In this document: positions 63,266-64,000 of the stretch, in pieces | Position numbering within the stretch: the first letter of the stretch is position 1 | Layout: every line of letters starts with the position of its first letter | From: Pseudomonas sp. PDM15 | GTDB lineage: Bacteria > Pseudomonadota > Gammaproteobacteria > Pseudomonadales > Pseudomonadaceae | NCBI RefSeq assembly: GCF_014851565.1 | Contig: NZ_JACVAA010000007.1 | Span: 1 to 64,000, forward strand | Direction of reading: 5' to 3' | DNA: 64,000 bases | Program-made: the position numbers and the translations under genes | The notes under the pieces: model-generated | The model's input: only the letters and a program-made list of their open reading frames with translations | Database searches by the model: none | What the model was told of the DNA's origin: nothing

Positions 63266-64000
63266 ATGGTCAAGATCATCGGCATCCTGGTTGTTTTCGG
63301 CTGCGTTTTCGGCGGCTTCATTCTGTCCGGCGGCAAGTTCATGGCGCTGGTGCACCCCTTCGAGGTGATGATCATCGGCGGCGCCGCCCTGGGGGCCTTC
63401 CTCCAGGCCAACCCCGGCAGCGCCTTCATGACCGTGTTCAAGAAGTCGCTGGCGATGTTCAGCAGCCGCTTCACCCACGCCTTCTACCTGGAAGTGCTGA
63501 AGCTGCTCTACGAGATCCTCAACAAGAGTCGCCGCGAGGGCATGATGGCCATCGAGGCCGACGTCGAGGACCCCAACGCCAGTCCGATCTTCAGCAAGTA
63601 CCCGGCCATCCTCAAGGATGCGCAGATGACCGCGTTCATCTGCGATTACCTGCGCATCATGTCCTCCGGCAACATGGCGCCCCACGAGCTGGAAAACCTC
63701 TTCGACATGGAGATTTCCAGCCTGAAGGAAGAACTGGAGCACCCGGCCCATGCGGTGTCCAAGGTGGCCGACGGCATGCCGGCAATGGGTATCGTGGCGG
63801 CAGTACTGGGTATCGTGATCACCATGTCCATCCTCGCCACCGCCGACAACGCGCAGATCGGTGAGAAGGTGGGTACGGCGCTGGTCGGTACTTTCCTCGG
63901 CATTCTCGCCTCCTACGGTTTCTTCGCCCCGCTGGCCGACGCCCTGACGCATGACGCCAAGGAAGAGCTGAACCTCTACGAATCGATCAAGGCCACCCTG
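63266..64000 (+). CDS. motA: Flagellar motor stator protein MotA (partial, runs off the window)
   Basis: The first 245 codons of a stator subunit normally about 283 aa long; the C-terminus and motB lie beyond the window. Four membrane helices are visible (about 4-22, 34-52, 172-192, 200-222), with a large cytoplasmic loop (about 55-170) that contacts FliG. The two functionally important prolines are Pro172 (DGMPAMGI) and Pro222 (FFAPLAD). MotA with MotB forms the proton channel driving flagellar rotation. A FliA promoter precedes it. Confidence 0.95.
   Translation, partial: MVKIIGILVVFGCVFGGFILSGGKFMALVHPFEVMIIGGAALGAFLQANPGSAFMTVFKKSLAMFSSRFTHAFYLEVLKLLYEILNKSRREGMMAIEADVEDPNASPIFSKYPAILKDAQMTAFICDYLRIMSSGNMAPHELENLFDMEISSLKEELEHPAHAVSKVADGMPAMGIVAAVLGIVITMSILATADNAQIGEKVGTALVGTFLGILASYGFFAPLADALTHDAKEELNLYESIKATL

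Noticed and set aside
63220..63864. 214-codon frame overlapping motA
   Set aside because: It is a +1 shadow; the frame starting at 63266 encodes an unmistakable MotA that continues past the window end.

Overview
This window is a chromosomal, housekeeping stretch from a high-GC gammaproteobacterium that I place in Pseudomonas. The gene order selO - mscK-like - cvrA - acyl-CoA dehydrogenase - rlmJ ... msrA - dipA - aceF - aceE / glnE - ilvE - waaF - waaC - waaG - waaP ... msbA - hldE ... waaA ... serB - fimX - fimW - psd - rhdA - motA matches, as I recall it, the PA5023-to-PA4954 region of P. aeruginosa PAO1. The species was not determined. No rRNA, tRNA, CRISPR array, prophage or insertion sequence was recognised.

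Left part (1-16.2 kb): a minus-strand run of envelope and metabolic genes (SelO, a very large MscS-family channel, a K+/H+ antiporter, an acyl-CoA dehydrogenase), then rlmJ. A block from about 10.2 to 16.1 kb (soluble-type MCP, HD-GYP phosphodiesterase, divergent PadR regulator/CrtI-like oxidoreductase pair, secreted protein, 65-aa YjfB-type protein) separates rlmJ from msrA. It looks like a lineage-specific insertion relative to PAO1.

Middle part (16.2-29 kb): msrA, the c-di-GMP phosphodiesterase dipA, a small secreted protein, and the pyruvate dehydrogenase E2/E1 genes (aceF, aceE). These are divergent from glnE (glutamine synthetase adenylyltransferase) and ilvE. The aceE-glnE intergenic region carries two similar palindromes, probably operators.

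LPS core part (29-54 kb): waaF-waaC-waaG-waaP and three further kinase-fold genes are packed with 1-4 bp overlaps, followed by a carbamoyltransferase, a GT4 glycosyltransferase, two GT-B or capsule-synthesis-like proteins, the O-antigen ligase waaL, an MptE/DUF115-like protein, an antisense-oriented kinase-like gene, msbA and hldE. Together they make ADP-heptose, build and phosphorylate the inner core, decorate it, flip lipid A-core and attach O antigen; waaA (Kdo transferase) lies a little further on. The outer-core enzymes differ from those I recall in PAO1.

Right part (54-64 kb): serB, the type IV pilus/c-di-GMP proteins FimX and FimW, phosphatidylserine decarboxylase, rhodanese RhdA, an HDOD protein, and the start of motA behind a good FliA (sigma-28) promoter. 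motA runs off the window. Four c-di-GMP-related proteins (HD-GYP, DipA, FimX, FimW) in 64 kb make second-messenger control of motility and surface attachment a recurring theme.
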